Source: Oscheius dolichura (Eukaryota; Nematoda; Chromadorea; Rhabditida; Rhabditidae). Taken from it: DNA of 64,000 nucleotides. The stretch covers positions 7,130,001-7,194,000 of the forward strand of contig OW051492.1 of assembly GCA_932521035.1 (NCBI GenBank), read 5' to 3'. The notes under the pieces were generated by a model, which saw nothing but the letters and a program-made list of their open reading frames with translations, searched no databases and had not been told where the DNA came from. Shown here one piece after another: positions 32,012 to 44,600 of this stretch. Both the position numbers and the translations under genes were made by a program. Every line of letters starts with the position of its first letter. Position 1 is the first letter of the stretch.

Positions 32012-33745
32012 GGCTATCTATATTTTCATTCATTTTTATGATAATGCTACTTTCTTTGGTGAATCACAGGTGTGCCGAAGTCGTAACCAGCCTTTATATC
32101 TACTGGCTAGGTTTTTTTAAAATTGTTTTTTGTTGTTGATTGACCCATTATGTACTATTTTAATGCAGATTTTGGGGTAAATAATTTATATATTTCTTGT
32201 TATTGAGACATCAAGGGAAGAAATTAATGAGCGTGGAATTTAAAACTCAGACACCACTGGCTTTGTCCTCGCCGTCGGCCGTTTCCGGCGCTTACGAGGA
32301 AGTTCGTCTTGGGGCATTGTGCAGTCGCCGGATTTCTATCACTCCCTTTTTCGTAATTGTTATATAGCACAGATTGAGTAAGACCGACAAACCAGCTGTT
32401 TTGAAAACACTGAACACGTTCATTTATTATTCACAGCGAACCCCATTCCGACAAAGTGCCCCCTTCAATAAAACGCGGACAAATAGTTTTTCGTTCGCCT
32501 CCAATAAATTGCCTATCATCTTTGTTGATAACTTCGTACTTGACTTGATTGCTGTACTTTGAGAACAGGACTAGCTACAGTATGAACGCGTCTGCTACCA
32601 ATGAATGCTTTAAAATTCGTAGATCTTTAATGTCGAGTGATGCGACAAAGCCCTTTGTGATCTTTCTGGTCTAAGAAGAGGCGAGCCTCTTTCAAATATC
32701 TCACGTGAAGTAGCACATTCGCAAGTTGCCTTCGGCTATTATTTTAGTCTAAAATTGCTCGCAGAACAATGGAAATATGAAGAAAACTTCCCCCAGTCCA
32801 GTCTTGAAGTCGCTAGCCGTGCCAGTGCGATTTATAGGCTCCTCGCAGGAAAAGGTAAGAATAGATAAAAGCTGTTTTTCCCGTTCGTCCCGTACTTATT
32901 CGATGGCCGAGTTGTTTCAATTAAGAGCCCAGTCTCCCGCCCCCTTCCCTCGCATCCACTTCTCCCATCTAAAATATTTTTTATTCTTTCCACTTGAATA
33001 TCTACAAATCGAGTGGGTGCTTCTTCTGGCCCTCGAGTCTTCTTCTCTCTAGCCTCCTCCCGCTCTTCCATCCCTTTTAGATGTTGTATGAAGAATACTA
33101 GTTCAGAGATATTTTTGGTCCAAAGGTCGTAAAACGTTTGGCTGAGTTATTAGAGAGAAAGAGTCCGCCGAGAAAATAATTCAGATTGGATTCAATTGCG
33201 AGAATAATTATTACAAATAAGGGGCCACCCCCTCCTGACCAGCTCCGCTTCCCTAGAAATCCATTGCCGGGGCGGGTCCTCTTCCAATGAATCTTATTAT
33301 TATTCCTATACTTTGATCAGTCTTCTCCCCTTTTTTTTCTAGCGGATGACGCCTTGTCCAACACGCGTCTTCCGTTCTAAAACTCGATTCTCTTGTCACA
33401 TGTCGTCCTCCCGAGCCTAACCACGACAATTTGTGGTCTTTCCATTCTTTCCACGGAACAAAGGTGTACACCTTCCATTCAACCGAGAGCTACTCTACTT
33501 TCTTTTTATGGAAAGGCCAAATTTTGTGGTTCCCTTTATTCAAGATGTTTGATGGCGACGGACGAGATGGCAGGGAAAGAGAGAATTTCAATCAGTTTGG
33601 ATGCAATTGAGTTTTGAGCTTTTCCGCTGAACAACGACGTTCGCATCAATTGTCAAAACAGCAAAAAGCGCCGTTTCTTCCCGATTTACTCTAATTTTTG
33701 ACTGTTTTAAGCTATTTGATAATTTGACTCGACGGATATGTTCAG
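32012..33745. other. 1.7 kb between eIF2-gamma and the receptor gene
   Basis: AT-rich to about 32850, then C/T-rich, marking the edge of a GC-rich island. Open frames at 32374-32562, 32777-33071 and 33253-33617 have no recognisable content. The receptor promoter should lie near 33650-33740. No gene assigned. Confidence 0.45.
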
Positions 33746-36272
33746 ATGATATTTGTGTTGGTTCTTCTGCTCAATGTCCACCTGCTCCATGCCTACTTCC
33801 ACAATATTTCGGACAGGATCTCCAGCTATGCCCAGGTCCACTCGCCCAACGAGACCAATCGCTTCACAGATGAGCAGAGGTATGTTTTGGCGACCCTCTC
33901 TGATCGGGAAAGAGGTGTGTTTTTGGAGGAGACCCGCTCCCACCCAGGCAGCAAATCCCAGTAGCACCATCCGCATTCATTTACGATAATTAGGCACTCT
34001 ACTCACACACTTCCTCTTCTGTTTAGTGGAAAACAAAAAAAAATAGAGAATAAAGAAATAATAGACAGAATTCAGATTACTGTATCATTTGTTGAAAGAC
34101 TACGAGAAGGCGGTCCGGCCGGTGAGGAACGCCTCGCACACGGTGACAGTCAAGCTGGGAATGACGATGACGAACATTTTTGATATGGACGAAAGGAACC
34201 AAGTGCTGACGATCAATGTCTGGCTGGACCAGGTGCGTCACCCGGCCGTCCCGGAAGGCCAATCACCTCGTCCCCTCAATAAAGGGAGGACACGTCTCCC
34301 CGTTGGCACATCGAAGGGCATATTTTGCACTGAGGGAAAAGCTTTTTCAGGAATGGAATGATGAACTCCTCCGGTGGAATCCGGACGATTTTGCCGGTAT
34401 CCAGTCTATCCGCATACCGTGTGATTTAATATGGATCCCCGACATTGTACTATATAACAAGTGAGCTTACCTTGGTTAAGTCGAATCAGCCTCGCCCCGT
34501 CTTCCGTTTCTTTAGCTCCCCTTACCATTTATTAGATTACAACTTTTCTTTATCACGCTCTTTCTCTTGCCACCCAACTTCCAATGGGATTATGGCGCAG
34601 TAGGTAACTGGTTGGAACCGTATTTTGACAACCAAAGTTCGGATCTTCTCGCGACCATAAATTTTGCTTTGTTGTTTTTGCCAAAAATTAGGAAACTTGA
34701 GAAGTTTTTTGGATTATATTGTTACTCTATTCAGCGCGGACGACTACACAGCCGGCTACATGAGATCACGAGCGATGGTCCTCTACACAGGAACCGTCTT
34801 CTGGCCGCCGCCCACCCAGCTTCGTAGCACTTGTAAAGGTCTCCCTGTCGAGATACCGTCCTAGGCCCTTCTCCCGTTTTCAGTCGACGTTTCCCTCTTC
34901 CCCTTCGATGCCCAGCGCTGTGCGTTAAAGTTCGGGTCTTGGACGTATCATGTAACAGTTATTTGAGACCGTAAGAGTATGTATGCTTCAGGGGTTCCAA
35001 GTAGACATAACGAATCGAAGCGAGAACATAGATCTGACGAATTACGTTCCCTCGGGAGAATTCGAACTGCTTAAGGTACGTAGAGGTTATTTTAATTGTG
35101 ACGAATAATATCCAGGTTAGCCAGAAGAGGAAAGTGGTCAAGTACACCTGCTGCCCGGAGCCGTACCCCGGTGGGTGTCCCCCGGCCGCGCCCTAACCCC
35201 CCGTTCCAGATGTGACCTTCTTCATCTTCATCCAGCGAAAGACACTCTACTATCTCTACAACATCGTCTTCCCCTGTCTCATGATGAGTGTCCTCACCCT
35301 CCTCGGTCTGCCCTCCTCCTCCTCCTCCCCGACCCTGCCCTTTCCAGTCTTTGTCCTCCCTCCCGACTCCGGAGAGAAGATCGCCCTCGGCATTACCGTA
35401 CTCCTGGCCTTCTCCGTGTTCGTTCTGGCCATCGCCGAGAAAATGCCGGAGACGAGTGACTCGATGCCGTTGATCGGAATCTATCTGACCGTCGTGATGG
35501 GGATGACCTCCGTCTCCGTCGTAATGACTGTCCTGGTCAGTCTGTCTCCGCCTTCCAGCCATCCTCCTCCCCTTTAGGTGCTCAACTTCCACCACAGGGG
35601 CCCGTTCAACGAGCCTGTCCCCTACTGGGTCCGTTGCCTCGTCCTGGACAAGTTGCGTCGCCTTCTCCGAATGAAGTTGTTGCCGTGTAAGAGGGGAATA
35701 AAAGCCTTTGTCCAGGGGCTATTTCAGTGCCGGAGGTGCCTAAATCTTCGATGTCCCACAACAACGGGATGATGCGGAGGATGTCGGTAAGACTCGCCCT
35801 GAAGGACATGAAGCAGGACGTCAACGCGATGCAGGACCGGCCGGACCTGCTGCTCAATGGCTCGGCCGTCGTCACGGTAGGGAGACTATCCCCGGTGAGG
35901 ATGGCCGCTTTCAGGACAATGTGAGGGAGCCCCTGCTGCTGGACATCCCCCAGACGGAGGTGTCCGTGAACAACAACGGGCTGACGAGGAAGAGGAGGCC
36001 GAGCACCGAGGAGCTACAGTCCAAATTGATAAAGACGATGCAGGTGGGGAGAATAGGAGACAGGGAGACGAGTGGCTCAGGTTCTGATCAAGCGGCAGCA
36101 GAAGGAGGACGCCGGAGAGAAGCTGGCCAACGAGTGGCGGCAGGTGGCCCAAGTGCTGGATGCCCTGCTCTTCTGGCTGTTCCTCCTCGCGACCAGTATC
36201 ATCACCTTCGTCCTCCTCGTCCTCATCCCCTTCCTCTACCGGCCCTTCGACGACGACGAAGATTTCAATTGA
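33746..36272 (+). CDS. Nicotinic acetylcholine receptor-type subunit, alpha class
   Basis: A subunit of a pentameric Cys-loop cation channel at synapses or muscle. The signal peptide ([16 protein letters not shown]) starts immediately after GTTCAG. The ligand-binding domain has [16 protein letters not shown], the WNPDDFAGI and WIPDIVLYN segments, and the Cys-loop [16 protein letters not shown] vicinal cysteine pair in YTCCPEPYP marks it as alpha class. M1 is [20 protein letters not shown]2 follows GEK ([19 protein letters not shown]) with flanking Glu, so it is cation-selective by family rule. M3 is [21 protein letters not shown]; after a large intracellular loop (35580-36110) comes M4 ([20 protein letters not shown]). 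About ten exons, GC-rich coding. The exon before 34735 is preceded by an AT-rich intron of about 270 nt, long for this window. No key residue appears missing. Confidence 0.9.
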
Positions 36273-36354
36273 CCCCCAGATTTCCGCCTTTTCTACGGGT
36301 ACACAACGGATGAATAATAATAATTTATTTCCTATTTTCTCGTTGATATTTTCC

Positions 36355-37586
36355 TCACAATTTGCTCTTCATCCCGAGGGCTTTTTCCACCAGCAGCGCC
36401 GCTTCCTGGGCCGATCCCCAGGCGAGGGTGAAGCCGCCGCCCCCGTGCCCGTAGTGGTGGACAACCTGTAATTTTTCCACCTTTTCTCGATATTCCCGTC
36501 CGTTTCCTACCGAGAAAAGTTGTCCGTTTTTGTTCTTTTTGACGAGCGAATCGACTCGGATTCCACCAGGTCGGAAAGGTCTCAAATGGCTCCAGACGTC
36601 CACGACGGGGGCCGCCTTCATAGCCGGGTGGAGCTGGTAATATCTTTGAAGGATCTCGTCTACTTCTGACTGGTCAAAGGTCTTCCGGAAATCGCCTGGC
36701 GTTTTGACCGAGCCGATGGCCACGACATTTTGTCTGAAGAAGTAGTACGGCAGCCCCTCCCTGGCTCACTTTGGAATGGAAAATGTCATGAAATCTCTGT
36801 AGAGGAAGCCTTTGTGCCAGGGGGCATCCACGAGAGCGACGATGCCGCGGATGGGGACGAGGGTGTCGTCGTCCGCGGCCAGGCGACCCGCCTCCAGTCC
36901 GGCGCAGTTCACCACCACGTCGAAGTCCGTCCCCAGGTCCTCCAGCGACTCGACGTGTCTCTTCTCGAAGGAGACGTCGCGGAGAAGACTTCGCAGGAAC
37001 GGCACGTACATATTTCCCTCGGCGGCATACGCGGAGAAATGGATACAAAATCTGAACAATTGGGGAATTTAGAGCGTCTCACTTTGACGGATTCTCGAAC
37101 TGGGAAGCGATTTCTGGCGGAGTGAGCCAGCGGAAATTGTAGACTATATCCCCGTATGCTTTTTCCTTCAATTCTCGATTTATTTGTATTTTTTCCAACC
37201 AAAACCTGTGTGCGGAGGTCCTCCTCGCTGTCCGACTGTATATTCCCCGAGAGGAGCTTGACCCCAGTGACTGAGCCGGGCCTCGTCCGACACAACTCCG
37301 CATACCAGTCGAACGTCGCTTTTCCGTATTTCCTACAAGCCTCAAACTGTTATCTTCCGATAATATACCTGTTCTTCTCCCAGTTTATATTATCGATTCG
37401 GAAAAGGCCAGCCGGACCATAACTACACGAGTTTTTAAAATCATTATTATGGAAAATTGTTATCTATTGGTAATTGGTCAAAAAGTAGCAAACTTTGGCT
37501 GTTGGAAGGCGTCTTTGGATGAAAACGGCCGTAGAAATCCCGGTTACGCCTTCTCCAACGATCGCAATTTTTGCTGCCTGCACCAT
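36355..37586 (-). CDS. DDO: D-aspartate/D-amino-acid oxidase (FAD, peroxisomal)
   Basis: A flavoenzyme that oxidises D-amino acids to keto acids, ammonia and hydrogen peroxide. The start ATG at 37586 directly follows CTACAG. The N-terminal dinucleotide fold reads KIAIVGEGVTGISTAVFI. A 30-nt intron (37464-37493) precedes ITIFHNND and PAGLFRIDN. Next come VVNCAGLEAGRLAADDD, PIRGIVALVDAPW and VVAIGSVKTPGDF. SHLRPFRPGGIRVDS, which contains the substrate-binding Arg, and the C-terminal signature VVHHYGHGGGGFTLAWGSA then follow. The last residues are SKL, a canonical peroxisomal targeting signal. Several GC-rich exons. D-aspartate versus neutral D-amino-acid preference cannot be set from sequence alone. 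In the minus direction it starts about 350 bp after UBE2W ends. Confidence 0.88.
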
Positions 37587-37936
37587 CTGTAGCAAAGAGC
37601 TCATTGTCAAGAAGCAAAGGTAGAAAATAAAGTTGTCTTGTGGATTTTTTGTTAATCCATTTCATTTCAACAGTGTTTCGGCACGTAAAAAATGAAAAAA
37701 AAAGTACAAAAGAGATTCATTTCCGATAATTCTACGTAAGTATAATAAACCGGCGAACGTAAAAGAACAAAATATCGAAGAAATTGCACTAGCTGCAAAC
37801 AAAACGAATGTTTGCAACAAAAGGACCGGCCATATTGGAAATATTTGTGTACAGGGAAAATGGTATCTACAGGAAAGTGATAAACGCTCAAATTGGTGTA
37901 ATGATAACGGCCGAAGATACACGTAGAGCAGGTTTG

Positions 37937-38582
37937 TCAAACGTCGTCGTCTAAATTTATAAATAATTATAACTATCTAATTGAATTGAGATTCTAAAGA
38001 AAAGATGGGAGACTCACCGTGAAACCACCATCGGGTTTTGTTTGGATTTTTATTACACGTGCGAATATATAGCGCATTATCCGGTGGTCTTTTCTAAAAA
38101 AATAAGAAATAGGCCAAGTTACAATTAATATAACACACCTTTTCTTTTGCAGATGAAAGCATTGAAAGTATAGAAAGGCAAACTGCTTGTACTGACAGTG
38201 CTGGAGTCCAGTCATCAGATAAAATAGAAAGACAAATGTGACCGTTAGAATAAATATGAGGATGTACTGGGATATTATCCCCAACAAATGTAACCTGTAT
38301 AACTTAGTACAGTTAGAAAAACAATTACCTCAGGAGAACTAAAAGGATATTGGCTACTGAACCTAAACTGCAGGGAAAATTCTTCGCCTTCATACAACGT
38401 GCCTTTTGCTCCTTTTACACCCAAACGCCACTCTCTAAAAAAAAGAAGATTAAAGTGATAGAATATAGCTATTACCGAATATCGGATCCTGGTAGTATGT
38501 TGTCTACATTTATACCGCATGGAGGGTCTGCACATAATTGCTGCATCTCTTTATTTAATCGACGCGAACACGAGTCCGCCAT
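37937..38582 (-). CDS. UBE2W: Ubiquitin-conjugating enzyme E2 W
   Basis: E2 W attaches ubiquitin to protein N-termini. Exons join in frame from [17 protein letters not shown] through [20 protein letters not shown] and the active-site stretch [20 protein letters not shown] (catalytic Cys in HICLSI). A further exon with [16 protein letters not shown] ends WWFH, and a final exon contributes only three codons, DDV, after a GTGAGT...TTTAG intron. Human E2 W ends similarly (WWYHDDTC), which supports the tiny last exon. Length about 150 residues, as expected. AT-rich, four or more introns of 40-80 nt. It follows MED7 by about 260 bp on the same strand. Confidence 0.9.
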
Positions 38583-38843
38583 TTTTAGCGGCTATCTAAA
38601 ATGTTTTACTTAACATTCTAACAAAAAGAAAACGTACAAAATATGAAGAGCGATCCCTTTGCAAATAGGTCTAAAAAACTGTTATTCTATAAAATATTTA
38701 GTCAAGTAAGTATGGAAGGCCAGCGATTAAATGTAAGCTTTTTTGTGCAATATTTAATAGCATAATAAATTGTAAATAATACCTACGAATATTTTCAACG
38801 TAAAACCCGTTTCATTATAATAAGGAGAAGTTTTGAGCAAATA

Positions 38844-41197
38844 CTAAGTGATCCTTGGAAGTTGCGCAAAGGTGATCTTCATTCGCTCGCGGAGATCTTT
38901 AGAAGAAGGTTTTGCATGAAGCCGTACAGGCAATGGCTGCTCTTGCTCTTCATCCTGTAAGAAATAACTTAATTGATAGATGAACTACCAACCTGCGGTT
39001 CCTCTTTACGTAAAACTGGCATTTCGGCGTCATCTTCGGCATCGAGACAAAACTGTGTAAGAGCCGAAGGGCGTGGTACTGGATCCAAAGCAATCATCTC
39101 ATTAGCAATATCAAATCTAAGGCTATCAACTCCTTCTTGAAGAACATCCCTAAAACCGTAAACAAAAGAGTGGAATGTAATTACCTAAAATGTTTTACAT
39201 TGTGTTCGAGAGCTTTTACTTGAGTTTCTTGCATGAATTTTAATTGATCACGAGCCTAAAAGATATTATTTCAAAGAGAACCAAAAAAATAATTCATACC
39301 TGGTGTGGTCTGAACTCATTGACAAGATGATGCATATTAATAAAAATCATTTGTATATCGTTGATTTTTTCGATTCGTTCAGAATGTTCGGGTGATTTGA
39401 TTAGAATATCAACAAGATCAAGAAAAGCGGCAACAACGCTCCTAAAGTTATGTTTATTATACAACAAAATAATACTCACCTGTTCAATTTTTTCATTTCA
39501 GTTTTCCAATCATACTTTGTAGGATATAGTTGTTTTATTCCTTGAGATGGGAGCGATCTGAAATAAAAATTATTTGTTGGAAAAGTAGAGTATTCCACCC
39601 AGATATATGAATAAGTAGCACAGTACTAATAAATAAAACGTTTATTACAAATTATACAAAATATGCAAACAGCCCATTTCATTCTTCTTGACTAGACTCA
39701 TCAGAAGAGTCTTCGCGATATCTATGGATACACAGATTTTGTATTGCAGGGCGTAAAAAATACTGATATGCTTTGTATAACCAATACATAGCCATTGTAA
39801 AACATCCAACTGTTATAATTATGAAAGACATGATGACAAATGAGAGAAGTGGCCAAACTTCGAAAAAATGCGCAAAATAACCCGTTCTGGCATCAATTAT
39901 GAGATGTATTTCGTCGAATTGTAGCATTTGATCCTAGGAGTGCATGATTAAAGATTTTTTTCTCAAGATGAACCTGTAGTATGTAAATGAGCTCTTTGGG
40001 TGGTCGACCAGGAGTGATAAGGAAATCTTTGACAATAGTAAGCTCTATTGTCTCTTGATTTTCTGAGAAATTTAAAAAATCTATGGCTTGTAACGTTCTC
40101 GATAGTGATCTAGTGTTTACTGATAATCCAGCTCTTCTCCATCTTCCCAGAGGTATTTTGTCGGCATCGAAAATCTTGATCTCATTGGAAAACATGCCAA
40201 TTCGGCTGTTAATCTCGCTATCGGAATAAATTAATTTGACAGATATCTGATAGTGGACTGATTCGACGAACAAATTTTCAGCATCTACACTTGCTACTGG
40301 GTAGGGGCATTCCCTATAACTACGCCTAGAAAGGTATATAAAAAGAGTTTGTACCTGTAGTCCAAGTCACATGCAGGATAAACGATAGGCAAGTTAACTT
40401 CTTGACTGAGGGGACTTGATAGCAACGTATATCGAATGTAAGATGGTATACTCAGCGATGCGATAAGTACAATCCACCCTTGCAGAATAGGCATTGCGAC
40501 GATAGGCTTTTTTAACCAATAAATACAGATAAGTATCGTCTTTCTGCCAATAAAACTAGGTGTAACGCCATTTGTAATGCAACTTACATTATTACTTCAT
40601 AGTCTAGATGAAACTCTTTTTTAAAAACTTGAAGTATGCTCTGTAAAGAAGGAGGAACCGCGGGCAGCCAGGAAAGAACTGATTTTGCATAAACTCCATG
40701 GTTAGTAGTACATGCTTGATGGGCAATAAAAGAACTAGCTTGAAAATTATTTGTCGAGCCCATGCTTTCTAAAACATACAAATCATATAAACAGATGGGG
40801 TTGGTAGTATGCCAGTTTTCCGGACAATCAGTGCTAAATGATCTAGAAATGGCTAACTGGTTATTATAAACTGTTAGCATCGGATTGTTATAATTTTGGG
40901 GTACACATATTTCATCAACACAAACAAAGAAGCAAAAAAAGCACGCAAAAAATAGAAGAAAACTAAAATGCCCCGCGCTGTTTATTTCAGTGCTTGCTCA
41001 GAAGAAAGGCTAAAAAATCACCTTATAATCTCGTCGTCCAAGCGGTAATCTTCTCCAAAAACTGTGAACTCTGTTTGTACCGGCGGTGGCAATAATGGCC
41101 CAGGACCCCCTAACTCGATCTCATTCTTGTAGAATTGGGCATATTCAGGAGGTGCTGGAAACGGGCTCACTGTTTGAGCAGATGTCGCAGAGTTCAT
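38844..41197 (-). CDS. MED7: Mediator subunit MED7
   Basis: A Mediator middle-module subunit that pairs with MED21. Exon 1 (41022-41197) encodes MNSATSAQTVSPFPAPPEYA and PLLPPPVQTEFTVFGEDYR. Exon 2 starts at 39557 and joins in phase to SLPSQGIKQLYPTKYDWKTE. Further exons give LNRSVVAAFLDLVDILIKSP, MIFINMHHLVNEFRPHQARD and a C-terminal helix, ending MKITFAQLPRIT. The order and spacing match the family. A TTTTCAG acceptor precedes the start by six bases. Intron 1 (39558-41021, about 1.46 kb) contains the whole seipin gene on the same strand; the other introns are 40-60 nt. The start region faces the SCAF gene, giving a shared 450-bp divergent promoter. Confidence 0.9.
39679..40890 (-). CDS. BSCL2: Seipin (BSCL2 homologue) nested in MED7 intron 1
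   Basis: Seipin forms an ER oligomer that organises lipid-droplet biogenesis. The conserved luminal domain is clear: RSYRECPYPVASVDAENLF, QISVKLIYSDSEINSRIGMF, then TLQAIDFLNFSENQETIELT and FDEIHLIIDARTGYFAHFFE. The second membrane helix (LSFVIMSFIIITVGCFTMAM) follows, with an acidic tail ending DSSDESSQEE. The first membrane segment lies around 40440-40540 (MPILQGWIVLIASLSIP and upstream). The N-terminus is uncertain: ATG at 40494 would suffice, but the frame continues in phase across a short intron into 40587-40880 and an upstream hydrophobic stretch to about 40960. That would add a 130-residue Cys-containing extension not typical of seipin, possibly a fused or separate small gene. Confidence 0.8.
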
Positions 41198-41647
41198 TTA
41201 GCCCTGAAAAGTCTCTATGCAAAAAGAAGGAGGTGAGAAAACAAGACGCCTTGAGGAGAGAACCGTTTGTTTCGCTTGTTCTTTTCGAGTCAGCTTGTGA
41301 TTGCGCGCATAATTTTTATCAAGGTGATTCTGGGGTATTTCGAATGATCAAATGATGCTGCTCATAAATGCTGTACAGAAAAGCATATAATATCGTAGTT
41401 GGTAATTTTTTACAGAGTAAACAAAACAGGAAAATAATATGAACAAATGAGTGTATCCATGCCCGGTCTCGGTAACCGCACTCTCTCGTTGCCTAGGTCT
41501 CCTCTCTGCGGTCTCTCTCTCGTGTGAAAATCGAACATCTATTCACTTTTTATCATTTCCTTATCTTTTAATTTCATTATGTTTCTATATCGTCGTATTT
41601 GCAGAATAATTTTACCGTAACAATCACCTATTTCACTTCTATTATCC
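41198..41647. promoter_or_regulatory. Divergent promoter region MED7/SCAF
   Basis: About 450 bases between the MED7 start (-) and the SCAF-like start (+). It contains the MED7 acceptor at about 41203-41210 and the SCAF acceptor TTTGCAG at about 41600-41606. CTCTCTC-rich sequence runs from 41480 to 41530. No coding sequence is seen. Confidence 0.5.
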
Positions 41648-44600
41648 ATGGAAAACGATTTGGTCAACGCTTTTGCTAACGAGGTATTCAATAAGGTATT
41701 TATCTTTTTATAAAATTAATTACAGCTGAAATCTGTTAATAACATCAAACCTCCTATAAGCAGGAACAAAATCCAAGATATTAGTAAAAGTGCACTCAAA
41801 GCTAAAGATGAATATAAGCACGTCGTTCATACCGTGGAAAAGTTTTTACTAAGAGTTAGTTCGCTTCTTAATTTTACACAAATACATTTAGTGTAAAGGC
41901 GAACATAAAATAACTGTCGCCTATATTATTGATAGCATCATACGAGCAGGAAAGCATCAATTGAAAGAAAAGGATGTTTTTGCAAAACGTTTCTTGGGAG
42001 TATTTTCAAGAATAATACCACTGCTTTTAGATTGTACTCCAATTGAACAGGTATAAATAGTTTATACAGAAAGATAGGTCTTTAAATAGTTACGAATAGT
42101 TCGTACAATGAATCTATGGGTTGGCAGTGGTATCTACACTGAACAAGATTTGGCACCAGTTAAAGAAGAAATCCGTGCGAAAGGAATAGGTATGTTATGT
42201 TAATATATAACAATCAAGTATTACAGTGACCGACGCTGCTGAAGTTGAGCGCCTAGTAAAAGGTGATCAAGCTAACATGAATCTATACAAACCGGGTTCA
42301 AGTAAAGAAAGACATCATAAAGCAAGTTCCCAGAAAGAGAGACCGCAATTTGAAGTAATATTGTTTTATTTCGGAATTAATTTTATTCCAGGCTCAAACA
42401 CCACCAGGGCCACCTCCTGCGCATTTGCTAAAAGAGGCACTAGGCAGTAGTGATACAGATACAGGACAAAAGTCAAGTCTTCAGCGTGAAGATCTTTCCG
42501 ATGAAATACCCGAGGGTATCGTTACTTTGCCAGTTAATTTTTCCGTACTTTCCATTATAGGTGGAATAAGCGAGCGTGAATTTTTAAGAATACTCACTGA
42601 AAATAATGTTGATTTTGGAGGTTCATTTAGTTCAGACATATCTTTATTAAAAAGAGCGCACAATGTAAGTTCTCGATCGATAGCCTTTCAATTTGTTACA
42701 GTTGATGTGCGACCGTTTGCGCTGTCACGAAGAAGAAAGAGAGAAAACTCATTCACAAAGTATAAAAGTAATTTAAATGATGATTTTCGTACTAGTATTT
42801 TCAGAAACTTCTTCAATACGATTATAGCGATGACGAGGATGATAAAAAAGAAGATGAAGATCCTTACATTCCATTGACTCTCGAGGAGCGAACAAGGTAA
42901 GCCGATAAGTTTTTATAAATCAGAAAATTATTCAAGAGTAGCCAGCAATCTACTTAACACGCAACAAGTACAAGATGCCTTAATGTTAATTCACAAGGAA
43001 CGCATTGAAGGGCTCAATCAAGTTAGTCGCTTAGTTATTTAAAAAATATTGTATAGATTGCTAATCAAGCAAAGCAGAAGAACTTAGCTGATTCCGGCTT
43101 ATTAATGACAGCCCCGCAAATACAGGGCAGGCAATTCCAAGGACAAACGGGACTACCATTCCAAGATCAGTTTGGCTTACAATTTAATGATCAAATGGGA
43201 ATGCCTGCTCATATGCCAAGTTTACAAGGACTTCAAGCAAATTTCCAAATGCCTCCTATTGGATCTCAAAACCTTTCTCAACCATTGGTTAGTGAATGTA
43301 TTCTTAATTTCTTTTATTTCACCTTTAGAATTTTCCCCTTCCTCCAGGGCTTCAGAACATGGGGCGTCCAGGAGCTCACGGTTCTAATAATTTACTTAAT
43401 GCATTTCTACCGCAAGCACAGCTGATGGTAATATTACCCAAACTTTTTACATGTATTTCTTTTAGAATTTGGGTTCCCTGTCCCTTCCACCAAATTTTCA
43501 AGCATTGCCGCCAACACAACCGTTGTTAAATATGCTAGGCAATAATATGGATTTCCAACAACATCAAGATTTTCTTCAAGCGCCAGTGGGTTTAATTAGG
43601 GTTTTCTCTGAAATATATTTGAGATGTTCCTTGGCCAATCTATGGGAGTACCGCCGCCTAATATGAATCAGCCGATGCCGAGCAATCTACAATTTCAGCA
43701 GCTCTCTTTTCCAACCGTATCCACACCTGACGAAGACCTTAGAATGCCTTCCCATGAACAGCCTACGGTAATGATTGACAGAATCAACTTCTTACTTCTT
43801 GTTCTAGACTAGCAATGAACGACAAAAGCGCAGGAGAAGTCGCTCTCGTGAACGAGGAGAACATAAAAAAAGCCGGCGAAGCCGATCTAGAGAAAATTCT
43901 AAACGGCAATCGGAGACTGATGAGCAGAAAAAAAAGCGTAAAATGGGATTCCCGACTGATGTTATACCTGAAACTGCTAATGGTTTTATTTTCTAGTTTG
44001 TCTGTTTTAACCTAAGGTTTACAGTTGTAAGTAGAACTTTGTGGTTTGGAAGATTGCCATCGAATTGCACTGAAAGAGAAATTCAAGAAGCAGTCAAAGC
44101 GTGCGGAACTACCGCCAATATTAATATCATCCCTTCAAAAGCGTGTGCCTATGTTGTCATGGACAGTAGAAAAAGTGCATACGATATTATAAAGATGAAG
44201 AATCAAAAACCTATGAAAATAAGAGAAAGAGAAATTAAAGTAAGTTTTCAATTTACGTGAAATTGGCAGCTTTTTAGATTTCTTATTCGCTTCCTCCATC
44301 TATTTCAAATGAAGAAGATAAAGCAACTTGGGATCAAGAGAAAGGGCATCTTTTCTGCGCCTGGTCTCGGCTTCCACCAGTTCCGCAAATTTATTCCTAT
44401 TTTGACGGTGCACAAATCGATGTTTATACGCTTCCACCTCAGTTACAAGGTCGGTTTATTTATTAAACTGGCTAATTTCTTTGTTAACAGGTGTGATTGA
44501 TGAATATGCTCGTCCTATTGAAAACCGTGACGATCAAAGTATGCTTCTCGCTACTGAAGGTGATATGGAAATGTCTCCACCGGCTACCGAAATGGCACCG

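Noticed and set aside
35092-35595. 167-codon minus-strand open frame
   Set aside because: Antisense to receptor transmembrane exons; Gly/Asp/His-rich product of base composition.
37662-37940. Hydrophobic 92-codon minus-strand frame after UBE2W
   Set aside because: Lies in the UBE2W 3' region, begins over the last codons of UBE2W in another frame and lacks its own acceptor; read as AT-rich 3' UTR.
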